A DNA stretch of 64,000 nt from Deltaproteobacteria bacterium (GCA_020444045.1 JAHLLS010000007.1:1-64000); one strand, 5' to 3'; numbered from the stretch's first letter, positions 1-8,719 are shown. A program made the numbers and translations. Notes: generated by a model from the sequence alone, not told the origin.

Positions 1-2
1 TC

Positions 3-119
3 ATCAACTTGCCGGACAAACTTGTAAATAACAGCAGTGAGAACATCGTCGTATTCACAAACACCTACAACCCGCCTAAGTCAGTTTGGTGGGGTGTGGG
101 TAACGTGTTCGTTGAATAA
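3..119 (+). CDS. C-terminal end of an unidentified protein (5' end outside window)
   Basis: An open frame enters from the left edge and ends at TAA 117-119, giving about 38 residues. It contains NIVVFTNTYNPPKSVWWGVG, which has the hydrophobic and aromatic pattern of a beta-rich C-terminal domain rather than of random sequence. A terminator-like hairpin lies about 120 bases downstream, which fits a gene end here. The family is not recognised. The overlapping frame at 37-222 looks like a shadow of this tail. Codon content matches the AT-rich island that follows. Confidence 0.45.
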   Translation: MNLPDKLVNNSSENIVVFTNTYNPPKSVWWGVGNVFVE

Positions 120-242
120 AACAACAAAAGGCTATAAAGATTTGTACTGTCAATGTGACACATTAGGGATTCCATTCGATCCGTTCATAAGCTTTGTTTT
201 ATCTAAGAAACATAATCATTAAAAACCATATCGTCTTCTTCC

Positions 243-280
243 AAATGTACCGGCCAATATCCCTATTGGTCGGTACATTT
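243..280. terminator. Hairpin, probable terminator
   Basis: Two 17-base arms (243-259 and 264-280) are inverted copies with one G/A difference and a four-base loop. The right arm ends in TTT and is followed by CTTAC, so the T-run is weak. It lies downstream of the partial gene ending at 119. It could instead be a remnant palindrome of a mobile element. Confidence 0.5.
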
Positions 281-531
281 CTTACACCAAAGAATTAAAT
301 CTACCCTTTAAAATTTAATCCCGATTTCAAAGATCCTAACAATATTCAGTTGAGTCCTTTGAAAAAAAGGCCGCATCTTCAATTTTATACTTTGGGGAAA
401 ATTTTTCAGAAGATTTCAGCGTGTGCGACTAAAATTTTGAGGGCAACTGATCGATTGAGCCTACCATTTCCTCAGTATGAACCCCATCTGCTCCAAGATC
501 GCTAGACTGGAGTTGCTGAAAACCAAATCTG

Positions 532-548
532 AGTTGTGCAAAGGTCTC
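532..548 (+). repeat. 17-bp exact repeat, copy 1
   Basis: The 17 bases AGTTGTGCAAAGGTCTC recur identically at 5649-5665. Each copy places AAGG a few bases before an ATG: here before a mini-ORF (MGSNQFR, 550-573) that ends TAA immediately before the acyltransferase ATG at 574. The repeat therefore appears to supply translation signals, and it may mark the end of a mobile element or a duplicated leader. Confidence 0.6.
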
Positions 549-573
549 AATGGGTTCGAACCAATTTCGCTAA

Positions 574-2454
574 ATGATTAAATATAGACCTGATATAGAT
601 GGACTAAGAGCGTTTGCTGTTTTGCCCATTGTGCTTTTTCATTTTAAAGTGAATGGATTCGATGGTGGATTTGTAGGTGTCGACATTTTCTTTGTTATAT
701 CAGGTTTCTTAATTACTAGTATTATAAAAAGTGAAATTGAACAAAATATATTTACGTTTAAAAAGTTTTACCTGAGGCGTGCAAAAAGAATAATTCCAGC
801 TTTTTTGCCTGTTCTTATACTACTTGTCATTTTTGGTTTTTTAAAACTACTTCCTGATAAGCTAATCATTCTTTCTAAAAGTATTATTTCAACAATCCTA
901 TTCGTTTCGAACTTGTTCTTCTTATCTGAATTAGATTATTTTGGGCCAGATGCGCATGATTTACATTTATTGCATATGTGGTCGCTTTCTATAGAAGAAC
1001 AATTTTACTTTCTTTTTCCTATATTCATTTTGTATATTTCAAAGTTTAAAAAGAGTGTTATCACTTCTACTATTTTATTCATATTTTCACTATCCATGAT
1101 AGCTAATATTCTGCTTATAAATTACAATCGGCAATTAGCATTTTATATTCTTCCGACACGAGCGTGGGAATTATTACTTGGAACAATCATTTCACTTATC
1201 CCCAGTCTAATTGTTAAAAAAAAAAATATGGCTTTAGTATGCGTGACCGCTGGATTGGGCCTTATCCTATATTCAATTTTTACATATAATTCGACAACTT
1301 TATTCCCAGGTATCGCGGCTGTTCCTCCTACTTTAGGTGCCGGCTTGATTATTATGGGAGGACAAAATGCACCTTTTATATGTCGAGTGTTGCTGACCAA
1401 CAAATTTATGGTTGGTATAGGAAAGATATCATATTCAATGTATTTGTGGCATTGGCCAATAGCAGTAATATTTCTTAACGAAAAAGTTGAAAAAGAAACA
1501 TATTTTTTATGCATTATTTCCCTGATACTTATTTCATACACTTCCTATCGATATATAGAACAACCTTTTCGCTCAATTCCCAATACAAAATTTAAAAATA
1601 GGGCAATAGCAGGATGTACTGCATTATTGGTACTATTAGGTTTTGGAATTGTTTCAGTTTATACAGACGGAATGATGTTCCGCTTACCTCAAAATGCTAT
1701 TAAATTAGCAAAATTTTCAGAATACGAAGATCGAAAAATTATTTATGGGGGAGAGTGTTTTTCAACAATCCCCTGGAATGAATTTCCAATTTTTGATTGT
1801 TTAGTTCCCAAGCCCGGGAAGCGGAGTATTTTAATATGGGGCGATAGCGTTGGTGCCCATTATGTCCACGGATTAAAATTGGCTGCCCGAGGTACAGAAT
1901 TTGATATTACACAAGCTTGCGCTGGTGGTTGTCCCGCAGCCTTGGATTTAGTGCCTCTAAAAATATCACGCCCTTATTGCAAAGAAAGAAACGATGCCGT
2001 CCATTCTTATATCACCGAGCATCCACCTTCACTGGTAGTTCTAACTGGACAATGGCGTAGTCATTATAAATATTATGAACCTTTTCTGGAACAGACAATC
2101 AAAACACTAGTTTCAGAAGGAATAAAGGTAGTTGTATTAGGTCCTCCGATTAAATACATAAATCCCTTACCTGATATACTTATTGAAAATATTTTCAAAG
2201 GAAAAGTTACTAAATCAGAAGATTATTTGGATCAAAAGACCCTTTTGGTTGATAAAGAAATGAAAAATGGAACGATAAATATGAACGGTGCAAAATATAT
2301 CTCGATAATTGAAGAAATGTGTCCGAATCTTAACTGTCCATTGTATATGAATAATGTCCCGTTACAATGGGACGCACATCATCTGACTCGAGAAGGATCA
2401 GAATTTGTTGGTCGAAAATTATTTCCTATTCTGGAAGCAGAAGCTAATAAGTAA
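574..2454 (+). CDS. O-acetyltransferase, acyltransferase-3 plus SGNH domains (OafA/OatA-like)
   Basis: An integral membrane acyltransferase predicted to carry acetyl groups across the inner membrane and attach them to a surface polysaccharide or O-antigen sugar. The N-terminal ~370 residues show acyltransferase-3 hallmarks: RPDIDGLRA at the start, FFVISGFLIT, RRAKRIIPA, WSLSIEEQFYFLFP and YLWHWP, spread over about ten membrane segments. The periplasmic C-terminal part is an SGNH hydrolase-like domain with the GDS block at residues 423-425 (Ser425 nucleophile) and the D600-x-x-H603 dyad. Length 626 aa is usual for the two-domain type. Start at ATG 574, directly after a seven-codon leader ORF (TAAATG junction), suggests translational coupling. 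AT-rich, like the island around it. The exact acceptor sugar cannot be told. Confidence 0.9.
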   Translation: MIKYRPDIDGLRAFAVLPIVLFHFKVNGFDGGFVGVDIFFVISGFLITSIIKSEIEQNIFTFKKFYLRRAKRIIPAFLPVLILLVIFGFLKLLPDKLIILSKSIISTILFVSNLFFLSELDYFGPDAHDLHLLHMWSLSIEEQFYFLFPIFILYISKFKKSVITSTILFIFSLSMIANILLINYNRQLAFYILPTRAWELLLGTIISLIPSLIVKKKNMALVCVTAGLGLILYSIFTYNSTTLFPGIAAVPPTLGAGLIIMGGQNAPFICRVLLTNKFMVGIGKISYSMYLWHWPIAVIFLNEKVEKETYFLCIISLILISYTSYRYIEQPFRSIPNTKFKNRAIAGCTALLVLLGFGIVSVYTDGMMFRLPQNAIKLAKFSEYEDRKIIYGGECFSTIPWNEFPIFDCLVPKPGKRSILIWGDSVGAHYVHGLKLAARGTEFDITQACAGGCPAALDLVPLKISRPYCKERNDAVHSYITEHPPSLVVLTGQWRSHYKYYEPFLEQTIKTLVSEGIKVVVLGPPIKYINPLPDILIENIFKGKVTKSEDYLDQKTLLVDKEMKNGTINMNGAKYISIIEEMCPNLNCPLYMNNVPLQWDAHHLTREGSEFVGRKLFPILEAEANK

Positions 2455-2628
2455 TTTTTACCCTTAGACTCGGGTCATCGATGTCATGGACTTTGGCAAG
2501 TAATTTTAATTGAGAGGGTAGTAATAGCGAAACGAGGGGTTGACTTTAAGCGGCTACCTATTTGAGCCTAATGGTTTCTTTAGGGTGAGTAGCACTCACT
2601 CAATGCAAGCCTTATAGGGAATTTGATT

Positions 2629-3417
2629 ATGTTATCTAAGCACTACGCATATTTGATGCCGAAAATGCTGCAAAAAGATTATTGGGAAGAACAATGGTAT
2701 AGTCGAAATCTAATGAAACAAATTGCCAATGCAAAAAAGAAAGCCTGGTGGCCAATACTCGAAAGAATGACAAATAATATCGCAAATAATGAAATAATTC
2801 TTGAGGCTGGTTGCGGTATGGGACAATTTGTTTATGTTTTAGACGAAATGGGAAAAAAAATTATTGGGATTGATATTGCTGAAAAAGCAATTTTGAATTG
2901 TAAAGACTTATATCCAAAATTAAATTTTATCATTAGCGACATCAATGAAATTCCCTTACCAAATAATTGTGTGAAGCTACTAATTTCATTAGGCGTAATA
3001 GAACATTTTGAGGAAGGCCCGGATAAATCATTGAAAGAAGCCAATCGTGTGCTTAAACATGGTGGAACTCTTTTTTTGACGTTTCCATACTATAATATAG
3101 TTAGACGAATTAAATCCCCCATAAGAAGATACAAAAACAGATCCAAATCTAAAGATGATTATGTTTTTTATCAATACGCCTTTTCATTAAATCATATTGC
3201 CAAAATGTTAGATGAAATTGGATTGGATGTGCAGTCGTCTTTTCCGCATCATAGTCATATTTTTTTAAAAGATGAAATACCACTATTTAAATATTTAAAA
3301 AATCCTTTTAGAAAGCAAAGTGACTCTGCAACATATAAGTTGTGGGGGAAGAGAATTGATAAAATATCAAAACATATTTGTTCCCACATGTTACTCGTAA
3401 CGGCTAAAAAAAGGTAA
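2629..3417 (+). CDS. SAM-dependent methyltransferase (type 11)
   Basis: Class I methyltransferase, 262 aa. Motif I is ILEAGCGMGQFVYVL, followed by the acidic residue of motif II in IIGIDIAEKA and by the post-motif IEHFEEGPDKSLKEANRVLKHGG typical of Methyltransf_11 proteins. It probably methylates a sugar, a lipid-linked glycan or a small amino-sugar precursor, but the substrate cannot be read from sequence. ATG 2629 is chosen over the upstream in-frame TTG 2623 because AGGGA at 2616-2620 is well placed. The sulfotransferase gene begins four bases after its stop, so the two are probably co-translated and may act on the same glycan. Confidence 0.85.
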   Translation: MLSKHYAYLMPKMLQKDYWEEQWYSRNLMKQIANAKKKAWWPILERMTNNIANNEIILEAGCGMGQFVYVLDEMGKKIIGIDIAEKAILNCKDLYPKLNFIISDINEIPLPNNCVKLLISLGVIEHFEEGPDKSLKEANRVLKHGGTLFLTFPYYNIVRRIKSPIRRYKNRSKSKDDYVFYQYAFSLNHIAKMLDEIGLDVQSSFPHHSHIFLKDEIPLFKYLKNPFRKQSDSATYKLWGKRIDKISKHICSHMLLVTAKKR

Positions 3418-3421
3418 CTAT

Positions 3422-4144
3422 ATGGCACTTCTCTTAAAAAATGGATCAATCTTTTTACATATACCTAAAACAGGCGGTAACTGGGTGAGGGAAATTTTAT
3501 CAAAACTTGATTTGGTTGATAAAGAAATTGGACATAAGCATGCCGATGTTGATCGTGTTTTATACGATCGTATCGTAAATCTGTCTTTTATGGAATTTTT
3601 TAAAAAAAAGTTTAGTAAGAGTTTAACACCCTTTAGAAATAGTCAATACCCATTTATTTTTTGTTTTGTGAGACACCCTCTTCAGTGGTATGAATCTTGG
3701 TTTAAATATATGTCGCAACCGAATAGAGAATGGCGTAATTGGCCAAAAAGAATAGGCGACTTCGATTGGCATCCTAATTCATTGATAAATGGTACTGGGA
3801 GTAATGATTTCAAACAATTCGTGAAGAATGTGTTAAAGTTATATCCGGGTTATGTCACGCATCTTTATGGTTTTTATACAAAACGTGAGATCGATTTTAT
3901 TGGGAAACAGGAAAATCTTAGAAATGACTTAATAAATGTTTTGAATATAATGAAATTAAATTTCGATAAAGACCTGATAATTGAGTATGAAAGAGTTGGG
4001 GTCAGCCCTAAACCAAGAACTCCAATGATATGGGATATAGAGTTGAGAAATAAAGTGATTCAAGTTGAATATTCTGGACTTCTACGCTACGGTTATTTAG
4101 GCGGTCAAAGACAGAACACCGCAGGTTTACCCAAGGATGAATGA
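3422..4144 (+). CDS. Sulfotransferase family protein (PAPS-dependent)
   Basis: Predicted cytoplasmic sulfotransferase, 240 aa, moving sulfate from PAPS to a carbohydrate. The 5'-phosphosulfate loop is visible as FLHIPKTGGNWV (residues 11-22), and the 3'-phosphate-binding part as FVRHPLQWYESWFKY (residues 82-96, with Arg84 and Ser92). The C-terminal region is divergent. It follows the methyltransferase by four bases. Together with the second sulfotransferase at 10128 it argues that the island makes a sulfated polysaccharide. An IS-like remnant follows downstream. The family is clear; the acceptor is not. Confidence 0.82.
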   Translation: MALLLKNGSIFLHIPKTGGNWVREILSKLDLVDKEIGHKHADVDRVLYDRIVNLSFMEFFKKKFSKSLTPFRNSQYPFIFCFVRHPLQWYESWFKYMSQPNREWRNWPKRIGDFDWHPNSLINGTGSNDFKQFVKNVLKLYPGYVTHLYGFYTKREIDFIGKQENLRNDLINVLNIMKLNFDKDLIIEYERVGVSPKPRTPMIWDIELRNKVIQVEYSGLLRYGYLGGQRQNTAGLPKDE

Positions 4145-4218
4145 GACCGATGGGGTTATATGGCGCTATGGAAGTTCTAAATCTACTATTGACACTATAA
4201 AGATGATTTGCGTGCCGG

Positions 4219-4314
4219 TGTAGTGGTCAACTCAAAACTGACACAGGGTTAAGCAGCATTTTGCAAACGTTGTTTTCTATACTCTTGGGTGAATCCTTCT
4301 GGTTCGGGGAGCAT
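4219..4314 (-). mobile_element. Insertion-sequence end with a transposase C-terminal tail (remnant)
   Basis: On the minus strand a 21-residue open frame (4249-4314) ends in FTQEYRKQRLQNAA and stop. It is followed at 4219-4245 by a sequence starting TGTAGTGGTCAACTC with the look of an IS terminal inverted repeat. Only the last bases of a transposase-like gene remain, and no second end was found nearby. The IS family is not identified with certainty. The remaining bases 4315-4439 hold a stretch (around 4355-4400) that loosely resembles 5418-5470, but no gene. Confidence 0.45.
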
Positions 4315-4439
4315 TCATGGGACAGCTATCTTTTATATTTTCCGTTTTTAGCAAAGTGTCCATTTCTTTTAAACCACATAACCGGGTGAAAAGTGTAAAA
4401 TGTGTTCCTTAATAAGTGTGGAGGATTTATAATAACGTT

Positions 4440-5396
4440 ATGGTACATGAAAAAAAGTTAAAATATATCTTAAAGCTTATGAAGCAGGTCAATTTTTTAA
4501 AGAACATACTTTTGCCTGCCGAAATTAAATTGCGCGACATTATTGAAATTGGATCATTAGATAATAATAAACTGTCAAAAGAGCAAATAAAATCTATAAA
4601 AAGAGCTATCAAATTTGGTTACTTGCCTTGGCCTAAAAAAATATCTTCATATATTGTTAATAAAGATGTGTTGGATGTAGGATGCGGTACAGGATTACAC
4701 TCAATTGGATATCATGTCTATGGTGCAAAAAGTTATACTGGCTTAGACCCAAAAATTAATTATAATAATGATAAAGGGAAAAATTTACGGAAAAGAAAAT
4801 TTGAAAAATTTGGATGGACTCCAAATAACATAATGGATTTGTTTCCAACAGTCCAATTTATTCAAGGTATTTTTGAAGATATTGCGCCAAATAAAAAATT
4901 TGATATCGCAATTCTGCACAATGTGACTGAGCATCTTCACAATCTTGATCAAGTCTTTGAAGGTATATCAACTAGATTGAGAGAGGATGGGAAAATTTTA
5001 TATAATCATCATAATTACTATTGTTGGAACGGTCATCATCAAATGCCAAAAAAGATTTACGACATCAATTTGTCTGATAAAAACCAGCTGAAATACATAG
5101 ATTGGGGCCATCTGAGTTTTGCAAAAAATTCTAATGACAAACTTTCAAAAAAATTAAATAAAATTACCATTAACCAATTATTTGTGATGACTGAAAAATA
5201 CTTTGAAATAGAAATATGGGACGAGATTATTTCGAGACCAAAAGAGGGTATTGATCGGTTAACTGATGAAATTTTAAAAAAGCATCATGAATATTCAAAG
5301 AAAGATCTTGCTACACAACATATATTTTGTGTTGGTAATCTCAAATGTAAAAGGCAAAAATCTTCCGGACATTCATCTCTCTCCTGTGCTGGATAA
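4440..5396 (+). CDS. SAM-dependent methyltransferase
   Basis: Class I methyltransferase, about 318 aa. Motif I is VLDVGCGTGLHSIG; motif II is YTGLDPKIN; the motif IV region is FDIAILHNVTEHLHN, followed by LREDGKILYNHHNYYCW, a pattern found in methyltransferases of glycan clusters. ATG 4440 is the favoured start; an in-frame GTG at 4416 precedes a GGAGG sequence (4420-4424) and would add eight residues, so the start is uncertain. The last residues (SSGHSSLSCAG) run into a stretch that looks like mobile-element debris, so the natural C-terminus may have been replaced. The substrate is unknown. Confidence 0.75.
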   Translation: MVHEKKLKYILKLMKQVNFLKNILLPAEIKLRDIIEIGSLDNNKLSKEQIKSIKRAIKFGYLPWPKKISSYIVNKDVLDVGCGTGLHSIGYHVYGAKSYTGLDPKINYNNDKGKNLRKRKFEKFGWTPNNIMDLFPTVQFIQGIFEDIAPNKKFDIAILHNVTEHLHNLDQVFEGISTRLREDGKILYNHHNYYCWNGHHQMPKKIYDINLSDKNQLKYIDWGHLSFAKNSNDKLSKKLNKITINQLFVMTEKYFEIEIWDEIISRPKEGIDRLTDEILKKHHEYSKKDLATQHIFCVGNLKCKRQKSSGHSSLSCAG

Positions 5397-5640
5397 AATC
5401 GTGTATTCTTTCGACTCTTTAGCAAAGAAGGCCACCTTTTTTAAATTTCACGTTCCATCACCAGTGTGAAATCAGCGAAATCCAGGCTGTATTCCATATT
5501 TTTGGGGACACCTCCTGCTGTTGCCAATATACATTGGGCTTTTCGAGGTGTCCACTAAATTGGGGGAAATTCACCTCCAAATAATTTGGTCTGACTTATA
5601 GCTTAACACATTGTCCAGTTTTTGGGGGAAGCTTACGTCA
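5397..5640. mobile_element. Mobile-element debris with inverted and direct short repeats
   Basis: Non-coding stretch between the methyltransferase and the GT4 gene. GGACACCTC (5506-5514) is inverted at 5545-5553 (GAGGTGTCC). A motif GTCCA followed by TTGGGGGAA appears twice in the same orientation (5550-5568 and 5613-5630), which looks like two copies of an IS terminal repeat. A TTTAGCAAAG string near 5419 recurs near 4355. No transposase frame survives. The reading as IS debris is inference from repeat structure. Confidence 0.4.
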
Positions 5641-5648
5641 CCACATCA

Positions 5649-5665
5649 AGTTGTGCAAAGGTCTC
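5649..5665 (+). repeat. 17-bp exact repeat, copy 2
   Basis: Identical to 532-548. Its AAGG at 5658-5661 lies about nine bases before ATG 5671 and therefore serves as the likely ribosome binding site of the glycosyltransferase. The flanks of the two copies differ. Confidence 0.6.
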
Positions 5666-5670
5666 TTTAT

Positions 5671-7026
5671 ATGGAAAAAAAATATGATATTTTATTTTTT
5701 ATAGCGCATATGGGTAAAGGGGGATCACAGCGTGTAACATCAAATCTATTAAATTATTGGGCGGATAAAAATAAAAGAATTTGTTTGATCACTTTAATCC
5801 GAGACAAACCAGATGCTTTTAAATTACGAAAAGAAATCGATAGAATTATTTTTGATAATAAACCGAGTACATCCATACTTAAAAATATAACAAAAGCATT
5901 AGAAAATAAATATAATCTTGTGCCGAATCATCAATCTTTAAAATCACGTGAAAAATTAAATCGGAATTTGAAATATGATTATTTTAAAAAAAACTTAAAA
6001 AGATGTATTTTGATCCCATTTTATATTTTATTAAAACTAAATAAGTATTTATATAGGCATATAGGCGTGAAATTAGCTCAAATAATCATCGGAAAATTTA
6101 ATATTTCCGATGATTTAATATTAAAATATTGCAGCAAAATATATTTTTTATTGTTCATAGGAGATTATCGAAGAATACGTAGAATAAGAAATTTAGTTGC
6201 TAATACTGAACATCAATGTGTAATAAGTTTTTTAGGTGCAACCAATATAAAAACAATAATCGCTTGTTGTGGGATAAAAAATAGCAAGATTATAATCTCA
6301 GAACGAAACGATCCTAATCGACAAAAGTTAGACGAGCCATGGGAATTTCTGCGTAGAAAATTGTATAAATATTCAGATGTCGTTACTGCTAATAGCTATG
6401 GAGCAATAGACGCTTTGAAAAATTTTGTGCCAGAAAAAAAACTGGCATATGTTCCTAATCCATTAACATTCGATATTGAATGTGATTTGGAATGCCATAA
6501 AAGGAAGATAATTCTTTCAGTCGGTCGTTTAGTTGAGCAAAAAGCTATTGATCTACTTATAAATGCGTTTTCCAAAATTCACAAAAAGCTGCCTGACTGG
6601 AAAGTTTATATAATTGGAGACGGGCCGTTAAAAATAGAACTTGAAGAACTATCTAAAAGCTTATGTTTAGAAGATAAGGTTAGTTTTTTTGGCTATAAAA
6701 AAAATCTAACACCATATTTTAGGATGGCCTCAATATATTCTCTTACCTCAAAATTTGAGGGCACCCCAAATGCATTACTTGAAGCAATGTGCTTTGGTAT
6801 GCCGGCAGTTGTTAATAACTCTTCCCCAGGCCCACTTGAATTAATTAAGCATGGATACAATGGATTAATATTTGAAAATGACAATATTTCTGATTTAGCT
6901 GATAATATCTACAATTTAGCTATTAACGATAAGAAACGTCTTTTAATGGGAGAAAGACATAGGGATCTTATTCAAAATTATAAGATTGATAAAGTGGCTG
7001 GAATTTGGGAAAGCTTAATTTATTAG
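5671..7026 (+). CDS. Glycosyltransferase family 4 (GT-B fold)
   Basis: Retaining glycosyltransferase of about 451 aa that adds a sugar from a nucleotide donor to the lipid-linked repeat unit at the cytoplasmic face. The N-terminal domain opens with ILFFIAHMGKGGSQRV, the usual GT4 acceptor-side glycine motif. The C-terminal donor domain has ILSVGRLVEQKAIDLLINAF, VYIIGDGPLK and SLTSKFEGTPNALLEAMCFG, containing the E-x7-E type donor site. ATG 5671 is preferred to the upstream in-frame TTG 5611, whose extra residues translate repeat and IS-like DNA. A long Lys- and Ile-rich insert sits at about 60-200. The next gene starts three bases after its stop. Confidence 0.88.
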   Translation: MEKKYDILFFIAHMGKGGSQRVTSNLLNYWADKNKRICLITLIRDKPDAFKLRKEIDRIIFDNKPSTSILKNITKALENKYNLVPNHQSLKSREKLNRNLKYDYFKKNLKRCILIPFYILLKLNKYLYRHIGVKLAQIIIGKFNISDDLILKYCSKIYFLLFIGDYRRIRRIRNLVANTEHQCVISFLGATNIKTIIACCGIKNSKIIISERNDPNRQKLDEPWEFLRRKLYKYSDVVTANSYGAIDALKNFVPEKKLAYVPNPLTFDIECDLECHKRKIILSVGRLVEQKAIDLLINAFSKIHKKLPDWKVYIIGDGPLKIELEELSKSLCLEDKVSFFGYKKNLTPYFRMASIYSLTSKFEGTPNALLEAMCFGMPAVVNNSSPGPLELIKHGYNGLIFENDNISDLADNIYNLAINDKKRLLMGERHRDLIQNYKIDKVAGIWESLIY

Positions 7027-7028
7027 AT

Positions 7029-8681
7029 ATGGCAACCAGTAATATCTATCAATATTTAAAAAGATATTATAACCAAGGCAAAAACTATATAGAAATCGTT
7101 AAGTGGGTTATTAAGAAGGCTTTTTTTAAAAATTTTTTTAAAAAACCTTTAGGCATAATAATTTTTGGGGGGTTGCGATTATCTTGCCAGGCATCCGCAG
7201 TTACAATTATATACTTTTACTCTAATGCTTTAAAAAACCAAGGAAAATTTTCATTTCTTAATTATGAGTTATTTGCTAGAGAATCAATTCTTTTGATGTG
7301 GCTTGTTATTATTGCAACCTTTTTAATGTTTGCTTCAGCTTCTGTTTTTCAATATCTAACCAAAATTATTTCAATCTCGCTGGCAAAAGAACTTGAAATG
7401 AGAATAGCAAATGAAGCAGTAGATGCTATTAGTAACCTGCCACATTATAAGACAAAAAATATCAGTAATAGTTTTATAAAAGGAGAATACAAAAGAATTC
7501 TGAGTGACGCGCGGCGAACTGGAATGTTGGTTAGGACATTTGGATATTCAATCCCTGAGCTTATGAGCGCAATTGGTGGCGCTGCCTCTTTAATAATTAT
7601 TGATCCGTTTTTAACAGTAACGTTATTAATTGTAGTTATTTTAGTATTTATATGTCAATACCCATCGAATATAAGGGGCGCAAATTACAGCAAATTGTTT
7701 GAAATTTATGCTGGAAAGTCAAACAAAATAATAAATGATCTTATTGATTCTTTGTTCAATATTGGTCATTCTAAAAGTGATAACGCTTATTTAGTTAAAA
7801 ACTTCTTTTTAAAAAAGGAACTTAAAAATTCAATTGATGGTTTTAGCGGTAGAGTGAAAGTTTTAGAAGAAAGTACATTAATTAATCAAATAGGAACGGC
7901 CCTTGTACTTTCTCTGACTGTACTTATTGTCGGTTATAGATTGATTACTGGTAACGATCAAAATTGGGGATTATTACTTGCGTATATTGTTTCGCTCCGA
8001 GTCGCGATGCACGGGGTTGTCGCAGTAGGTCGGGCATTAACAAGCGTCAGCAGATTTTATCCGCAAATTATTAGGCTATATCAACTTGATATGACTAATA
8101 CAGTTGAAATCGCAGAACAAGATAACTTGATTAGAGGTGATAAATTATACATAAGAAATCATAAAGACATAGAATTTAATCAAGATAACTTTCTTGTAAA
8201 AATTCCGAATAAGATTGGTATTTACACAATTGATGAAATTGACCGTAAACTATATTTTATTTTGCATGATTTAATTTTGGTCAAAAAATGTGGAAAAATA
8301 GTTGGATTGAATAAAAAGCCATTTTATTTAAGCGATACTTCAGAATGCAATAATTACTTAGAACGGTGCAATTCAGACAATATTGATGAAATTGAAATTA
8401 TATTCATAAAATATGATACTTTACAAAAGCTATCTACAAAAAAACAACAAGAACTATTAAAAAATAACTTGATTTTCATAGTTTACGATAAATTGAATAA
8501 CCCAATTTTCGAAGAAAATATTTATATTTTTTGGAGCAAATTTAAGATTCATAATTATTTAATCCGAAATGAATTAGAGTTAGATAATATTATTAACGAA
8601 ATCAAATATCGCTATTCTATTTTGAAGAAGAAAAAGAAGAGTGTTTTAGAAGAAGATTTTGAAGATGACGATGATGTTTAA
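7029..8681 (+). CDS. ABC-exporter-like membrane protein with degenerate ATPase domain
   Basis: About 550 aa. The first ~340 residues look like the transmembrane domain of a type I ABC exporter: several long hydrophobic helices (for example IIIFGGLRLSCQASAVTIIY and LMSAIGGAASLIIIDPFLT) and the usual coupling-helix spacing. The C-terminal ~200 residues occupy the nucleotide-binding domain position, yet no Walker A (GxxGxGKS), no LSGGQ signature and no Walker B DE can be found. A faint echo remains in LSTKKQQELLKNNLIFIVYD where LSGGQ...ILDE would stand. The tail is Lys-rich then acidic (EEDFEDDDDV). ATG 7029 was chosen; TTG 7005 would overlap the preceding gene. It may be a non-hydrolysing partner of another ABC half, or a decayed exporter whose frame stayed open. 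Next to glycan genes, so a polysaccharide or lipid-linked substrate is likely. Confidence 0.65.
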   Translation: MATSNIYQYLKRYYNQGKNYIEIVKWVIKKAFFKNFFKKPLGIIIFGGLRLSCQASAVTIIYFYSNALKNQGKFSFLNYELFARESILLMWLVIIATFLMFASASVFQYLTKIISISLAKELEMRIANEAVDAISNLPHYKTKNISNSFIKGEYKRILSDARRTGMLVRTFGYSIPELMSAIGGAASLIIIDPFLTVTLLIVVILVFICQYPSNIRGANYSKLFEIYAGKSNKIINDLIDSLFNIGHSKSDNAYLVKNFFLKKELKNSIDGFSGRVKVLEESTLINQIGTALVLSLTVLIVGYRLITGNDQNWGLLLAYIVSLRVAMHGVVAVGRALTSVSRFYPQIIRLYQLDMTNTVEIAEQDNLIRGDKLYIRNHKDIEFNQDNFLVKIPNKIGIYTIDEIDRKLYFILHDLILVKKCGKIVGLNKKPFYLSDTSECNNYLERCNSDNIDEIEIIFIKYDTLQKLSTKKQQELLKNNLIFIVYDKLNNPIFEENIYIFWSKFKIHNYLIRNELELDNIINEIKYRYSILKKKKKSVLEEDFEDDDDV

Positions 8682-8719
8682 TTCTTTAGATTCACCATTG
8701 AAGATGTACGTCTAATTCA

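Larger units (their letters stand above)
120..573. other. Intergenic stretch, no supported gene
   Basis: About 450 bases without a convincing coding frame. It holds the hairpin at 243-280, the first copy of a 17-bp repeat (532-548), and a seven-codon mini-ORF (550-573) abutting the acyltransferase start. Nothing else recognisable was seen. Confidence 0.6.

Noticed and set aside
37-222. 61-aa frame at the left edge
   Set aside because: Overlaps the more convincing protein tail at 3-119 in another frame and has no recognisable pattern or ribosome binding site.
551-566. tRNA T-arm-like string GGGTTCGAACC before the acyltransferase
   Set aside because: No acceptor, D-arm or anticodon arm can be folded around it.
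5611-5670. TTG start extending the GT4 protein by 20 residues
   Set aside because: The extension translates repeat and IS-like DNA; ATG 5671 has a proper Shine-Dalgarno and the GT4 fold starts just after it.
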